From Cherax quadricarinatus (taxonomy: Eukaryota > Arthropoda > Malacostraca > Decapoda > Parastacidae), in the NCBI RefSeq assembly GCF_038502225.1, contig NC_091293.1, positions 17,680,286 through 17,744,285 of the forward strand: a DNA stretch of 64,000 nucleotides, given 5' to 3'. Made by a program: the position numbers and the translations under genes. The notes below the pieces were generated by a model. The model was not told the origin of the DNA and searched no databases. It saw only the letters and a program-made list of their open reading frames with translations. Positions 29,026 to 41,092 of this stretch are shown here, piece after piece; position 1 is the stretch's first letter; every line of letters starts with the position of its first letter.

Positions 29026-29089
29026 CTTGGTTCAGTCCACAGGGAGTACACTAGATACATCCTCACTCAAGTACACTAGACTATGGAAC

Positions 29090-29340
29090 AGAACCAGAAC
29101 CAGAACCAGACTATGGAACAGAACTCTTCTCCAGACTGAGGGACTGACAAAATAAAATTTACATCTTCAAGGGTGATGGACTGATTACATCGTCTTCACA
29201 TCTCTACTGCTACTGCCTACTTTCGTTACTTGACTGAAGAATCCTACTTCAAAGGCGAAAACATTCCGGAATAAAGATGCCTAACTGTTGCGCATGTGTT
29301 TTACTTACTAACCTGTCGGTATTGTATACCATCTTGATAT
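29090..29340 (+). mobile_element. Penelope-type unit (solo), plus strand
   Basis: The unit carries GACTGAGGGACTGA, a hammerhead-like motif at 29225-29275, the signal AATAAA (29270-29275) and the tail ACCTGTCGGTATTGTATACC. It belongs to the same subfamily as the minus-strand unit at 27020-27430. It follows the 5' leader of the CR1 ORF1 at 28199-29025, on the opposite strand. There is no coding sequence. Confidence 0.65.
29225..29275 (+). ncRNA. Hammerhead-like motif, CTGAAGA core
   Basis: The core CTGAAGA (29234-29240) fits CTGANGA. It is followed by a weak stem II (TCCT/AAGG), GCGAAAAC and ATTCCGG, then AATAAA. Stem III is disrupted (AACAT instead of ACGT) and stem II is imperfect. It is probably inactive but recognisable. 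Confidence 0.45.
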
Positions 29341-29460
29341 TCAGGCTGTAACCGCTGGTCGCACGCAAACAGTAACAGCCTGCTTGATCAGGCTCTAATC
29401 CACCACGAGGCCTGGTCACGGACCGGGCCGCGGGGGGCATTGTCCCCGAAACCCTCTCCA
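29341..29460 (+). mobile_element. 3' end fragment of the PHD/CCCH CR1-like LINE
   Basis: About 120 bases match the structured 3' end of copies A-D (CACGCAAACAG, TGATCAGGCTCTAATCCACC, GGCCTGGTCACGGACCGGGC, AACCCTCTCCAGGTA). The three-hairpin layout is kept although the sequence differs, including at the loop bases. It is an extreme 5' truncation. Confidence 0.75.
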
Positions 29461-29465
29461 GGTAT

Positions 29466-29572
29466 AGTCAAACACACAAACATGCACACACTCAAACACA
29501 CAAACATGCAGTCAATGACATGTCAGAGACCACCTATGATAAACTGATAAAAATTGGTTGGTTTTCCTTAAA
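29466..29572. other. CA-rich spacer before the minisatellite
   Basis: The words CAAACACACAAACATGCACA repeat about twice. No coding frame or known element is visible. The first satellite-like bases (GTGTTCTTGCTCTGATAACA) start near 29598. Confidence 0.5.
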
Positions 29573-32500
29573 GTTTATCACAATAGCGCTGACAAGTGTT
29601 CTTGCTCTGATAACAACAATCACACTGTCCTTGCTCTGATTACAACAATCACACTGTCCTTGCTCTGATAACAACAATCACACTGTCCTTGCTCTGATAA
29701 CAACAATCACACTGTCCTTGCTCTGATAACAACAATCACACTGTCCTTGCTCTGATAACAATCACACTGTCCTTGCTCTGATAACAACAGTCACACTGTC
29801 ATTGCTCTGATAACAACAATCACACTGTCCTTGCTCTGATAACAACAATCACACTATCATTGCTATGATATCAATCACACCATCCTTGCTCTGATAACAA
29901 CAATCACACTGTCCTTGCTCTGATAACAATCACACTGTCCTTGTTCTGATAACAGTCACACTGTCCTTGCTCTGATAACAATCACACTGTCCTTGCTCTG
30001 ATAACAACAATCACACTGTCCTTGCTCTGATAACAATCACACCATCCTTGCTATGATAACAATCACACTGTCCTTGCTCTGATAACAATCACACTGTCCT
30101 TGCTCTGAAAACAACAATCACACTGTCCTTGCTCTGATAACAGTCACACTGTCCTTGCTCTGATAACAACAATCACACTGTCCTTGCTCTGATAACAACA
30201 ATCACACTATTATTGCTCTGATAACAATCACACCATCCTTGCTCTGATAACAACAATCACACTGTCCTTGCTCTGATAACAACAGTCACACTGTTCTTGC
30301 TCTGATAACAATCACACTGTCCTTGCTCTGATAACAATCACACTGTCATTGCTCTGATAACAATCACACCATCCTTGCTCTGATAACAACAATCACACTG
30401 TTCTTGCTCTGATAACAACAGTCACACTGTTCTTGCTCTGATAACAATCACACTGTCCTTGCTCTGATAACAATCACACTGTCATTGCTCTGATAACAAT
30501 CACACCATCCTTGCTCTGATAACAACAATCACACTGTCCTTGCTCTGATAACAATCACACTGTCCTTGTTCTGATAACAGTCACACTGTCCTTGCTCTGA
30601 TAACAACAATCACACTGTCCTTGCTCTGATAACAATCACACCATCCTTGCTATGATAACAATCACACTGTCCTTGCTCTGATAACAACAATCACACTGTC
30701 CTTGCTCTGATAACAATCACACTGTCCTTGCTCTGATAACAATCACACTGTCCTTGCTCTGATAACAACAGTCACACTGTCCTTGCCCTGATAACAACAA
30801 TCACACTGTCCTTGCTCTGATAACAGTCACACTGTCCTTGCTCTGATAACAACAATCACACTGTCCTTGCTATGATAACAACAATCACACTGTTATTGCT
30901 CTGATAACAATCACACCATCCTTGCTCTGATAACAACAATCACACTGTCCTTGCTCTGATAACAGTCACACTGTCCTTGCTCTGAAAACAATCACACTGT
31001 CCTTGCTCTGATAACAATCACACTGTCATTGCTCTGATAACAATCACACCATCCTTGCTCTGATAACAACAATCACACTGTCCTTGCTCTGATAACAATC
31101 ACACTGTCCTTGTTCTGATAACAGTCACACTGTCCTTGCTCTGATAACAACAATCACACTGTCCTTGCTCTGATAACAATCACACCATCCTTGCTATGAT
31201 AACAATCACACTGTCCATGCTCTGATAACAACAATCACACTGTCCTTGCTCTGATAACAATCACACTGTCCTTGCTCTCATAACAACAGTCACACTGTCC
31301 TTGCCCTGATAACAACAATCACACTGTCCTTGCTCTGATAACAATCACACCGTCCTTGCTATGATAACAATCACACTGTCCTTGCTCCGATAACAACAAT
31401 CACACTGTCCTTGCTCTGATAACAATCACACTGTCCTTGCTCTGATAACAGTCACACTGTCCTTGCTCTGATAACAATCACACTGTCCTTGCTCTGATAA
31501 CAATCACACTGTCCTTGCTCTCATAACAACAGTCACACTGTCCTTGCCCTGATAACAACAATCACACTGTCCTTGCTCTGATAACAATCACACCGTCCTT
31601 GCTATGATAACAATCACACTGTCCTTGCTCCGATAACAACAATCACACTGTCCTTGCTCTGATAACAATCACACTGTCCTTACTCTGATAACAATCATAC
31701 TGTCCTTGCTCTGATAACAACAATCACATTGTCCTTGCTCTGATAACAACATTCACACCATACTTGCTCTGATAACAACAATCACACTGTCCTTGCCCTG
31801 ATAACAATCACACTGTCCTTGCTCTGATAAACACAAGGTTCTTGCTCTGATAACAATCATACTGTCCTTGCTCTGATAACAACACTCACATTGTCCTTGC
31901 TCTGATAACAATCACACCATCCTTGCTCTGATAACAATCATACTGTCCTTGCTCTGATAACAATCATACTATCCTTGCTCTGATAACAGTCACACTGTCC
32001 TTGCTCTGATAACAACACTCACACTGTCCTTGCTCTGATAAGAACAATCACACTGTCCTTGCTCTGATAACAATCACACTGTCCTTGCTCTGATAACAAT
32101 CACACTGTCATTGCTCTGATAACAATCCTACTGTCCTTGCTCTGATAACAACAATCACACTGTCCTTGCACTGATAACAATCACACTGTCCTTGCTCTGA
32201 TAACAATCACACAGTCCTTGCTCTGATAACAATCACTCTGTCCTTGCTCTGATAAAAATCACACTGTCCTTGCTCTGATAACAATCACACTGCCCTTGCT
32301 CTGAAAACAACCACACCGTCCTTGCTATGATAACAATCACACCATCCTTGCTCTGATAACAACAATCACACTATCCTTGCTCTGATAACACTCACACTGC
32401 CCTTGCTCTGATAACAACAATCACACCATCCTTGCTATGATAACACTCACACTGTCCTTGTTCTGATAACACTCACACTGTCCTTGCTATGATAACAATC

Positions 32501-35500
32501 ACACTGTCCTTGCTCCGATAACAACAATCATACTGTCTTTGCTCTGATAACAACAATCACACTGTCCTTGCTATGATAACAACAACCACACTGTTCTTGC
32601 TCTGATAACAACAATCACACTGTCCTTGCTCTGATAACAATCACACTGTCCTTCCTCTGATAACATACTGTCCTTGCTCTGATAACAACAATCACACTGT
32701 CCTTGCTCTGATAACAACAATCATACTGTCCTTGCTCTGATAACAATCACACTGCCCTTGCTCTGATAACAATAATCACACTGTTCTTGCTCTGCTAACA
32801 ACAATCACACTGTCCTTGCTCTGATAACAATCACACTGTCCTTGCTCTGATAACAATCACACTGTCCCTGCTCTGATAACAATCACACCGTCCTTACTCT
32901 GATAACAATCACACTGTCCTTGCTCTGATAACAATCACACCATCCTTGCTCTGACAACAATCACACCATCCTTGCTCTGGTAACACTCACACTGTCCTTG
33001 CTCTGATAACAATCAAACTGTCCTTGCTCTGATAACAACACACACTGTCCTTGCTCTGATAACAATCAAACTGTCCTTGCACTGATAACAACACTCACAC
33101 TGTCCTTGCTCTGATAACAACAGTCACACTGTCCTTGCTCTGATAATAATCCCACTGTCCTTGCTCTGATAACAACAATCATACTCTCCTTGCTCTGATA
33201 ACAACAATCACACTGTCCTTGCTCTGATAACAACAAACTGTCCTTGCTCTAATAACAACAATCACACTGTCCTTGCTCTGATAACAATAATCACATTGTT
33301 CTTGCTCTGATAACAATCACACTGTCCCTGCTCTGATAACAATCACACTGTCCTTGCTCTGATAACAATCACACCATCCTTGCTCTGATAACAATCACAC
33401 TGTCCTTGCTCTGATAACAACCACACCGTCCTTGCTCTGATAATCACACCATCCTTGCTCTGATAACACTCACACTGTCCTTGCTCTGATAACAATCACA
33501 CCATCCTTGCTATGATAACACTCACATTGTCCTTGTTCTGATAACACTCACACTGTCCTTGGTCTGATAACAACAATCACACTGTCCTTGCTCTGATAAC
33601 AATCATACTGTCCTTGCTCTGATAACAACAATCACACTGTCCTTGCTCTGATAACAATAATCACACTGTCCTTGCTCTGATAACAATCACACTGTCCTTG
33701 CTCTGATAACAACAATCATACTGTCCTTGCTGATAACAACAATCATACTGTCCTTGCTCTGATAACAACAATCACACTGTCCTTGCTCTGATAACAATCA
33801 CACTGTCCTTGCTCTGATAACAATCACAGTCCTTGCTCTGATAACAACAATCATACTGTCCTTGCTCTGATAACAACAATCACACTGTCCTTGCTCTGAT
33901 AACAACAATCATACTGTCCTTGCTCTGATAACAATCACACTGTAATTGCTATGATAACAATAATCACACTGTTCTTGCTCTGATAACAACAATCATACTG
34001 TCCTTGCTCTGATAACAACACTCACATTGTCCTTGCTCTGATAACAATCACACTGTCCTTGCTCTGATAACAATCACAGTCCTTGCTCTGATAACAATCA
34101 CACTGTCCTTGCTCTGATAACAATCACAGTCCTTGCTCTGATAACAACAATCATACTGTCCTTGCTCTGATAACAACAATCACACTGTCCTTGCTCTGAT
34201 AACAACAATCATACTGTCCTTGCTCTGATAACAATCACACTGTAATTGCTATGATAACAATAATCACACCATCCTTGCTCTGATAACAATCATACTGTCC
34301 TTGCTCTGATAACAATCATACTATCCCTGCTCTGATAACAGTCACACTGTCCTTGCTCTGATAACAACACTCACACTGTCCTTCCTCTGATAACAACAAT
34401 CACACTGTCCTTGCTCTGATAACAACAATCACACTGTCCTTGCTCTGATAACAATCACACTGTCATTGCTCTGATAACAATCCTACTGTTCTTGCTCTGA
34501 TAACAACAATCACACTGTCCTTGCACTGATAACAATCACACTGTAATTGCTCTGATAACAATCACACCGTCCTTGCTCTGATAACAATCACTCTGTCCTT
34601 GCTCTGATAACAATCACACTGTCCTTGCTCTGATAACAATCACACTGCCCTTGCTCTGATAACAACCACACCGTCCTTGCTCTGATAACAATCACACCAT
34701 CCTTGCTCTGATAACAACAATCACACTATCCTTGCTCTGATAACACTCACACTGTCCTTGCTCTGATAACAACAATCACACCATCCTTGCTACGATAACA
34801 CTCACACTGTCCTTGTTCTGATAACACTCACACTGTCCTTGCTATGATAACAAAAATCACACTGTCCTTGCTCCGATAACAACAATCATACTGTCCTTGC
34901 TCTGATAACAACAATCACACTGTCCTTGCTCTGATAACAATCACACTGTCCTTGCTCTGATAACAACATACTGTCCTTGCTCTGATAACAACAATCACAC
35001 TGTCCTTGCTCTGATAACAATCATACTGTCCTTGCTCTGATAACAATCACACTGCCCTTGCTCTGATAATCACACTGTTCTTGCTCTGGTAACAACAATC
35101 ACACTGTCCTTGCTCTGATAACAATCACACTGTCCTTGCTCTGATAACAATCACACTGTCCTTGCTCTGATAACAATAATCACACTGTACTTGCTCTGAT
35201 AACAACAATCATACTGTCCTTGCTCTGATAACAACAGTCATACTGTCCTTGCTCTGATAACAACAATCACACTGTCCTTGCTCTGATAACAATCACACTG
35301 TCCTTGCTCTGATAACAACAGTCACAGTCCTTGCTCTGATAACAACAATCATACTGTCCTTGCTCTGATAACAACAATCACACTGTCCTTGCTATGATAA
35401 CAACAATTATACTGTCCTTGCTCTGATAACAATCACACTGTCCTTGCTATGATAACAATAATCACACTGTTCTTGCTCTGATAACAACAATCATACTGTC

Positions 35501-36465
35501 CTTGCTCTGATAACAACACTCACATTGTCCTTGCTCTGATAACAATCACACCATCCTTGCTCTGATAACAATCATACTGTCCTTGCTCTGATAACAATCA
35601 TACTATCCTTGCTCTGATAACAGTCACACTGTCCTTGCTCTGATAACAACATACTGTCCTTGCTCTGATAACAACAATCACACTGTCCTTGCTCTGATAA
35701 CAATCATACTGTCTTTGCTCTGATAACAACCACACTGCCCTTGCTCTGATAACAATAATCACACTGTTCTTGCTCTGGTAACAACAATCACACTGTCCTT
35801 GCTCTGATAACAATCACACTGTCCTTGCTCTGATAACAATCACACTGTCCCTGCTCTGATAACAATCACACCGTCCTTACTCTGATAACAATCACACTTT
35901 CCTTGCTCTGATAACAATCACACCATCCTTGCTCTGACAACAATCACACCATCCTTGCTCTGGTAACACTCACACTGTCCTTGCTCTGATAACAATCAAA
36001 CTGTCCTTGGTCTGATAACAACAATCACACTGTCCTTGCTCTGATAACAACAATCATACTGTCCTTGCTCTGATAACAATCACACTGTCCTTGTTCTGAT
36101 AACAATAATCACACTGTTCTTGCTCTGATAACAATCACACTGTCCTTGCTCTGATAACAACAATCACAGTCCTTGCTCTGATAACAACAATCATACTGTC
36201 CTTGCTCTGATAACAATCACACTGTCCTTGCTCTGATAACAACAATCATACTGTCCTTGCTCTGATAACAATCACACTGTCCTTGCTATGATAACAATAA
36301 TCACACTGTTCTTGCTCTGATAACAATCACACTGTCCTTGCTCTGATAACAATCACACTGTCCTTGCTCTGATAACAATCATACTGTCCCTGCTCTGATA
36401 ACAATCACACCATCCTTACTCTGATAACAATCACACTGTCCTTGCTCTGATAACAATCACTCTCC
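29573..36465. repeat. Minisatellite array, 26/29-bp unit, first block
   Basis: The unit is TGTCCTTGCTCTGATAACAA plus CAATCACAC (29 bp), or the same without one CAA (26 bp); both lengths alternate irregularly. About 250 units fit in this block. Variants such as CACCATCC, CATACTGTCC, GCTATGATAA and GCTCCGATAA mark individual units and show longer-period duplications inside the array. Neither unit length is a multiple of three, so it is not coding; frames that cross it are chance. Every unit contains TGATAA, a GATA-type motif. Confidence 0.95.
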
Positions 36466-37377
36466 AAGATAAGATACTATGTGCCGCAAAATGCCCTTCT
36501 CACACTATACCACTCACTTATTTATCCATACCTCACCTATGCTATTTGTGCTTGGGGATCAACTGCAGCAACACACCTAAAGCCAATAATAACCCAACAA
36601 AAAGCTGCAGTAAGAATAATCACTAAATCCCATCCCTGGCAACACCCCCCCCCCCACTCTTCATAGACCTAAACTTACTCCCAGTTCAGTACATCCACAC
36701 TTACTACTGTGCAATCTACATCTACAGGGCCTTAAACTCTAATATCAACCTTGACCTAAAATGCTTTCTTGATAGTTGTGACAGAACCCACAGGCATAAC
36801 ACCAGACACAAACATCTCTATGCCATTCCCCGTGTCCGAATAAACCTTTACAAAAATTCAATGTATGTCAAAGGCCCTAAAATCTGGAATACCCTACCTG
36901 AGAACTCTAGAACTGCAGACACATTCATCACCTTCAAAACTACCATTAGAAAACATCTTATCTCCCTGATACACCCCGTCAAATAACTACACGAATACCA
37001 CCTGGTGGTTCACAATTACACTCACTCACTCATTTGACCATAAACAGAAATATTAATCTCAATCTTAAAATAATGAATCCTGTGATACTCCAATACTGAA
37101 ACTATGTACTGTGCCAAAACAAAAGCATTCACATTGCTAAACTCACAAACTAGTATTTGGTCACTTAGCCATAATACCAACTTACCTCATAATTTGTAAT
37201 ATTTTACAATTAAGAATAAAACTAAGTCTGCCCGAAATGCCTAGCCATGCTAAGCGTTCTAGTGGTACACTCTGTAATCACTATTTTACTACATGTAAAC
37301 CACACAATAACCAAATTTCTGTAAACTCAGCATTGTAATCCTTATAGAGAATAAACTTTGAATTTGAATTTGAATTG
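36466..37377 (+). pseudogene. L2-like LINE, 5'-truncated, inserted in the minisatellite
   Basis: It starts within ORF2 at KIRYYVPQNALLTLYHSLIY, CAWGSTAATHLKPIITQQK, breaks at a C-run (36646-36655), and goes on in another frame with THRHNTRHKHLYAIPRVRIN and GPKIWNTLPENSRTADTF to a stop near 36985. The 3' UTR runs to a TTTGAATTTGAATTTGAATT tail. It is a subfamily distinct from the intact element at 37754-42478, whose tail is ATTT-type. Satellite units continue directly on both sides. Confidence 0.88.
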
Positions 37378-37753
37378 AATCCTTGCTCTGATAACAGCAA
37401 TCACACCATCATTGCTCTGATAACACTCACACCATCATTGCTCTGATAACACTCACATTGTCCTTGCTCTGATAACAATCAAACTGTCCTTGATCTGATA
37501 ACAACACACACTGTCCTTGCTCTGATAACAATCAAACTGTCCTTGCTCTGATAACAACACTCACACTGTCCTTGCTCTGATAACAACAACCACACTGTCC
37601 TTGCTCTGATACCAATCCCACTGTCCTTGCTCTGATAACAACAATCATACTCTCCTTGCTCTGATAACAATCACACTGTCCTTGCTCTGATAACAACAAT
37701 CATACTGTCCTTGCTCTGATAACAACAATCACACTGTCCTTGCTCTGATAACA
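37378..37753. repeat. Minisatellite array, second block
   Basis: About 13 units of the same 26/29-bp repeat lie between the two L2-like insertions. The last unit passes at 37753 into the ATTT tail of the intact LINE. Confidence 0.93.
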
Positions 37754-37758
37754 ATAAT

Positions 37759-37789
<31 letters not shown>

Positions 37790-38137
37790 CAATTTGAGCA
37801 CACATACAGAGGTACAAAAAAATACAGATAAGAGCAGCATGCCAAAGCCACTTATACTATGCATAGCATTACGGGCTGGCTTAAAATTAACTTAAGATTA
37901 ACTAAGCAATGATGAAATCTGTGATAAAACATTACTGTAAACAGATTACTATAAAGCACAAGTGAGTATTACAAAGACAGGTCATATGGTTGCATGCATT
38001 GTTGTACATTCAGTCGTATGGAGTATTCTGTTAGGTAGTGTATTTAAAAAATAATGAAGTTAGATTGGGTTTTAGGTTTAACATTTATGTGATATAATTG
38101 TGAGAAACATTTAAGATATACAATTTATAAGGTTCAA

Positions 38138-41092
38138 TTATTCAGTATTTATTTGGTTTTGGGTGAGTAAGTGATCTTTGAGAAGAGACTTGAATTTATA
38201 AACAGGTAGTGTTTCTTTTATATTTACAGGTAATGAATTCCAGATTTTAGGGCCTTTTATGTGCATTGAGTTTTTGCATAGCGTGAGATGGACACGAGGA
38301 ACATCAAAGAGTGATCTGTGCCTTGTGTTATGGTCATGTGTTCTGTTGAGGTTGGCAAGGAGATGTTTGAGAGGAGGGTTAATATCAGAGTTAAGTGTTC
38401 TATGTATGTAATAAGTGCAATAATAAGTATGGATGTTTTGTATGGTGAGTAGGTTGAGTGTTTTGAATATTGGTGGAGTGTGCTGCCTGTAGTGAGAATT
38501 TGTTATCATTCTGACTGCAGCCTTTTGTTGGGTAATTAGTGGTCTGAGATGGTTAATTGTTGTTGAGCCCCATGCACAAATTCCATAGGTGAGATAGGGG
38601 TAAATAAGAGAGTGATAAAGGGCCAGGAGGGCTGACTGTGGAACATAGTACCGTATCTTCGATAGTATGCCTACAGTCTTGGAAATTTTCTTAGAAATTT
38701 GTTGTATATGTGTATGAAATTTGAGTCTATTATCAAGGTGGATTCCTAAGAATTTTCCCTCTGTTAGCTTTGTGATAGGTGATCCGTTTATCATTATGTT
38801 AAGAGGGACATCTGTAGCTCTGTTACCAAACTGAATGAAGTAGGTTTTGTCAATGTTTAGTGTAAGTTTGTTAGTCCTCATCCAGGTAGATATTTTCTGT
38901 AATTCGGTGTTTACAGTATTGGCTAGCGTGACTGGGCTCGGGTGAGAGAAGATGTATGTAGTGTCATCTGCAAATAGTGTGGGTTTGAGTAATTGCGAAG
39001 CATTTGGAAGGTCATTTATGTATAGGAGAAAGAGAAGAGGGCCAAGGACACTTCCCTGTGGGACACCAACTGTAATTGGTTGCGCAGAAGAGTTTGCCCC
39101 ATTTGCATACACATATTGGCTTCTGTTGCTGAGGTATGACTTGAGGTAGTTGAGGGAGTGCCCTCTAATACCATAGTGTGCCAATTTTACGTGGAGCAAG
39201 TCATGGTCAACTGTATCAAAAGCTTTACGTAAGTCAATGAAGATCCCCAGTGGGACTTCTTTTTTCTCTATTGCAGTGTATATATGTTCTAGCATGCGTA
39301 TAATAGCATCATTAGTATTTTTATTAGGCCTGAATCCAAATTGGCAGGGGTTGAGAATGTTATGGGAAATGAGGTAGGAGTAGATTCGTTTATGAATTAA
39401 TTTTTCGAAGATTTTTGAGAGAGGGTGTAAGTTGGATATTGGCCTATAGTTATTCAACTCTGCTTGGTCTCCTCCTTTGTGGATCGGGGTGACCCTTGCT
39501 ATTTTGAGAACTGTAGGGAAGGTGGAGGATTCAATGGATTTGTTAAAGAGTGTTGCAATGATTGGTGATAGTACTTGTGACGCTTTTTTGTATATAAAGG
39601 GTGGTAAGGTATTTAAATCTCCTGCCTTGTTTTTTAGTGCGTTGATAATAAGGGAGACTTCGTATGGGTTAGTCGGAGCTAGGAACAGTGTGTTCGAGTA
39701 GTTGCCAGTGAGGTAGTCATTTGGTGGGGTATCTGAGCTTGGGATTTTATGGGCAAGGTTTTGTCCTATAGTGGAGAAGAAATCATTGAGTCTGTTTGCT
39801 GTTTCTGTTGGTGGGAGTTGGGGTTCATCTGATTTTGCTAATTTTATTTCGCTATTTCGTGATATCTTTTTTGTTCCCAGAATTTCTGATAGGGTTTTCC
39901 AGGTCTTTTTTATATCACCTCGTAAGTTGGATAATCTGTTCTCATAATGCAATTTTTTTGCCCTTCTTATCAGGCTGGTTAGGATTGACGAGTAACGTTT
40001 TGTTTGGTCTCTGGTTATGTGACCCATTCTGTACTGTTTTTCATATTGGTGTTTTGTATTTATGGATTTGAGAATGCTGGGTGTTAGCCAGGGACTGTTC
40101 AGTCTCTTAGCTGTCATCTGTTTAGTTTTTTTAGGGCAGTGCTTGTTATAAAGGTATTGGGTCTTTTTTAGAAAATTATTAAAACATTCGTCAATATCTG
40201 TATAGCTTTCTAGCTCAGTGTGCCAGTCAATGTTTGTTACTGCTGTTGTGAAGTTATTAATGGCTGCCTCATTGTGAAGTCTGAAGGTGACTTTAGTAGT
40301 GTCTTGGGGTATTTTACCAAGAGTTGTTATGAGGAAAGTAGGGTAGTGGTCTGTGGTATTATCTGTAATTATGCCTGATTTTAAAGGGGATATGGTGTTG
40401 GTCCAGATGTGGTCAAGTAGGGAAACACTAGTCTCTGTAACTCTTGTAGGCTTTGTTACTGTTGGTAGCAACATGCAGTTACTCATTGTGTTTGTGAATT
40501 CAGTAACATGTGGGTCCTGGTCTTGCAGGAGATTTATATTGAAGTCACCTGAGAGTAGTAAGTGATCTTTGTTCATGCGTGCATCAGTTATCATACTTCC
40601 TAGGTTTTGACTAAATTGGCTAATGTTTGATTGTGGAATTCTGTAGATGTTTATCACTGTGAGAGGTTTTTGTAGGTATCTGGATTTGAATTTAGCTATT
40701 ATATATTCCCCATGTTCATCCCTTGTGCAAGTATTAGTGATACATTCTAGTTGGTCTGAGTAGTATATAGCTGTGCCACCCCCTTGTTGGTCTGGCCTAC
40801 AGTTGTGTATGGCTGTGTAACCAGGAATGGCATAGACATCTGTAGTATCAGGCTTTAGCCAGGTTTCAGTTAGTGTAATGATGGACATATTGGCATGCAA
40901 GGAATTTAGTAATGCTAGGAGGTCATCATAATGCTTGCTTAAAGATCTGATATTGTAGTTAAAGATAGTTATGTTGTTGTTGGCTCTGAGAAGTGCCTTT
41001 GATTGTTCTGCTGTGTAGTAATTACAGTAACTGTTTGAATCATTTAAGTCATTAAATAAGAGGTTGGTATCAGGATCAATGCTTGTAATCAT
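38138..41092 (-). CDS. L2-like LINE ORF2: endonuclease-reverse transcriptase, intact 984 codons
   Basis: One uninterrupted frame from an ATG. Endonuclease: FNYNIRSLSKHYDDL, TETWLKPDTTD (about residue 75), GGGTAIYYS, LLSGDFNINLLQ (about 182) and TDHYPTFLIT. Reverse transcriptase: RVTPIHKGGDQAELNNYRPI (about 538), FGFRPNKNTNDAI, IFIDLRKAFDTVDHDLL (about 620, first Asp), [20 protein letters not shown] and LFADDTTYIFS (about 705, Asp pair), then LNIDKTYFIQFG. The C-terminal domain has YGICAWGSTTINHLRPLITQ and GPKIWNSLPVNIKETL. All catalytic positions I can check are conserved. The protein would nick DNA and copy the element's RNA in the nucleus. It is the only uninterrupted full-length transposon protein in the window. 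Confidence 0.92.
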   Translation of the reverse strand: MITSIDPDTNLLFNDLNDSNSYCNYYTAEQSKALLRANNNITIFNYNIRSLSKHYDDLLALLNSLHANMSIITLTETWLKPDTTDVYAIPGYTAIHNCRPDQQGGGTAIYYSDQLECITNTCTRDEHGEYIIAKFKSRYLQKPLTVINIYRIPQSNISQFSQNLGSMITDARMNKDHLLLSGDFNINLLQDQDPHVTEFTNTMSNCMLLPTVTKPTRVTETSVSLLDHIWTNTISPLKSGIITDNTTDHYPTFLITTLGKIPQDTTKVTFRLHNEAAINNFTTAVTNIDWHTELESYTDIDECFNNFLKKTQYLYNKHCPKKTKQMTAKRLNSPWLTPSILKSINTKHQYEKQYRMGHITRDQTKRYSSILTSLIRRAKKLHYENRLSNLRGDIKKTWKTLSEILGTKKISRNSEIKLAKSDEPQLPPTETANRLNDFFSTIGQNLAHKIPSSDTPPNDYLTGNYSNTLFLAPTNPYEVSLIINALKNKAGDLNTLPPFIYKKASQVLSPIIATLFNKSIESSTFPTVLKIARVTPIHKGGDQAELNNYRPISNLHPLSKIFEKLIHKRIYSYLISHNILNPCQFGFRPNKNTNDAIIRMLEHIYTAIEKKEVPLGIFIDLRKAFDTVDHDLLHVKLAHYGIRGHSLNYLKSYLSNRSQYVYANGANSSAQPITVGVPQGSVLGPLLFLLYINDLPNASQLLKPTLFADDTTYIFSHPSPVTLANTVNTELQKISTWMRTNKLTLNIDKTYFIQFGNRATDVPLNIMINGSPITKLTEGKFLGIHLDNRLKFHTHIQQISKKISKTVGILSKIRYYVPQSALLALYHSLIYPYLTYGICAWGSTTINHLRPLITQQKAAVRMITNSHYRQHTPPIFKTLNLLTIQNIHTYYCTYYIHRTLNSDINPPLKHLLANLNRTHDHNTRHRSLFDVPRVHLTLCKNSMHIKGPKIWNSLPVNIKETLPVYKFKSLLKDHLLTQNQINTE

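Noticed and set aside
35598..35813. Open frames across the minisatellite encoding repetitive Gln/Ser/Arg peptides (also 37479-37670)
   Set aside because: The unit is 26 or 29 bp, not a multiple of three, and the frames exist only because some unit combinations lack stops. They are chance frames.
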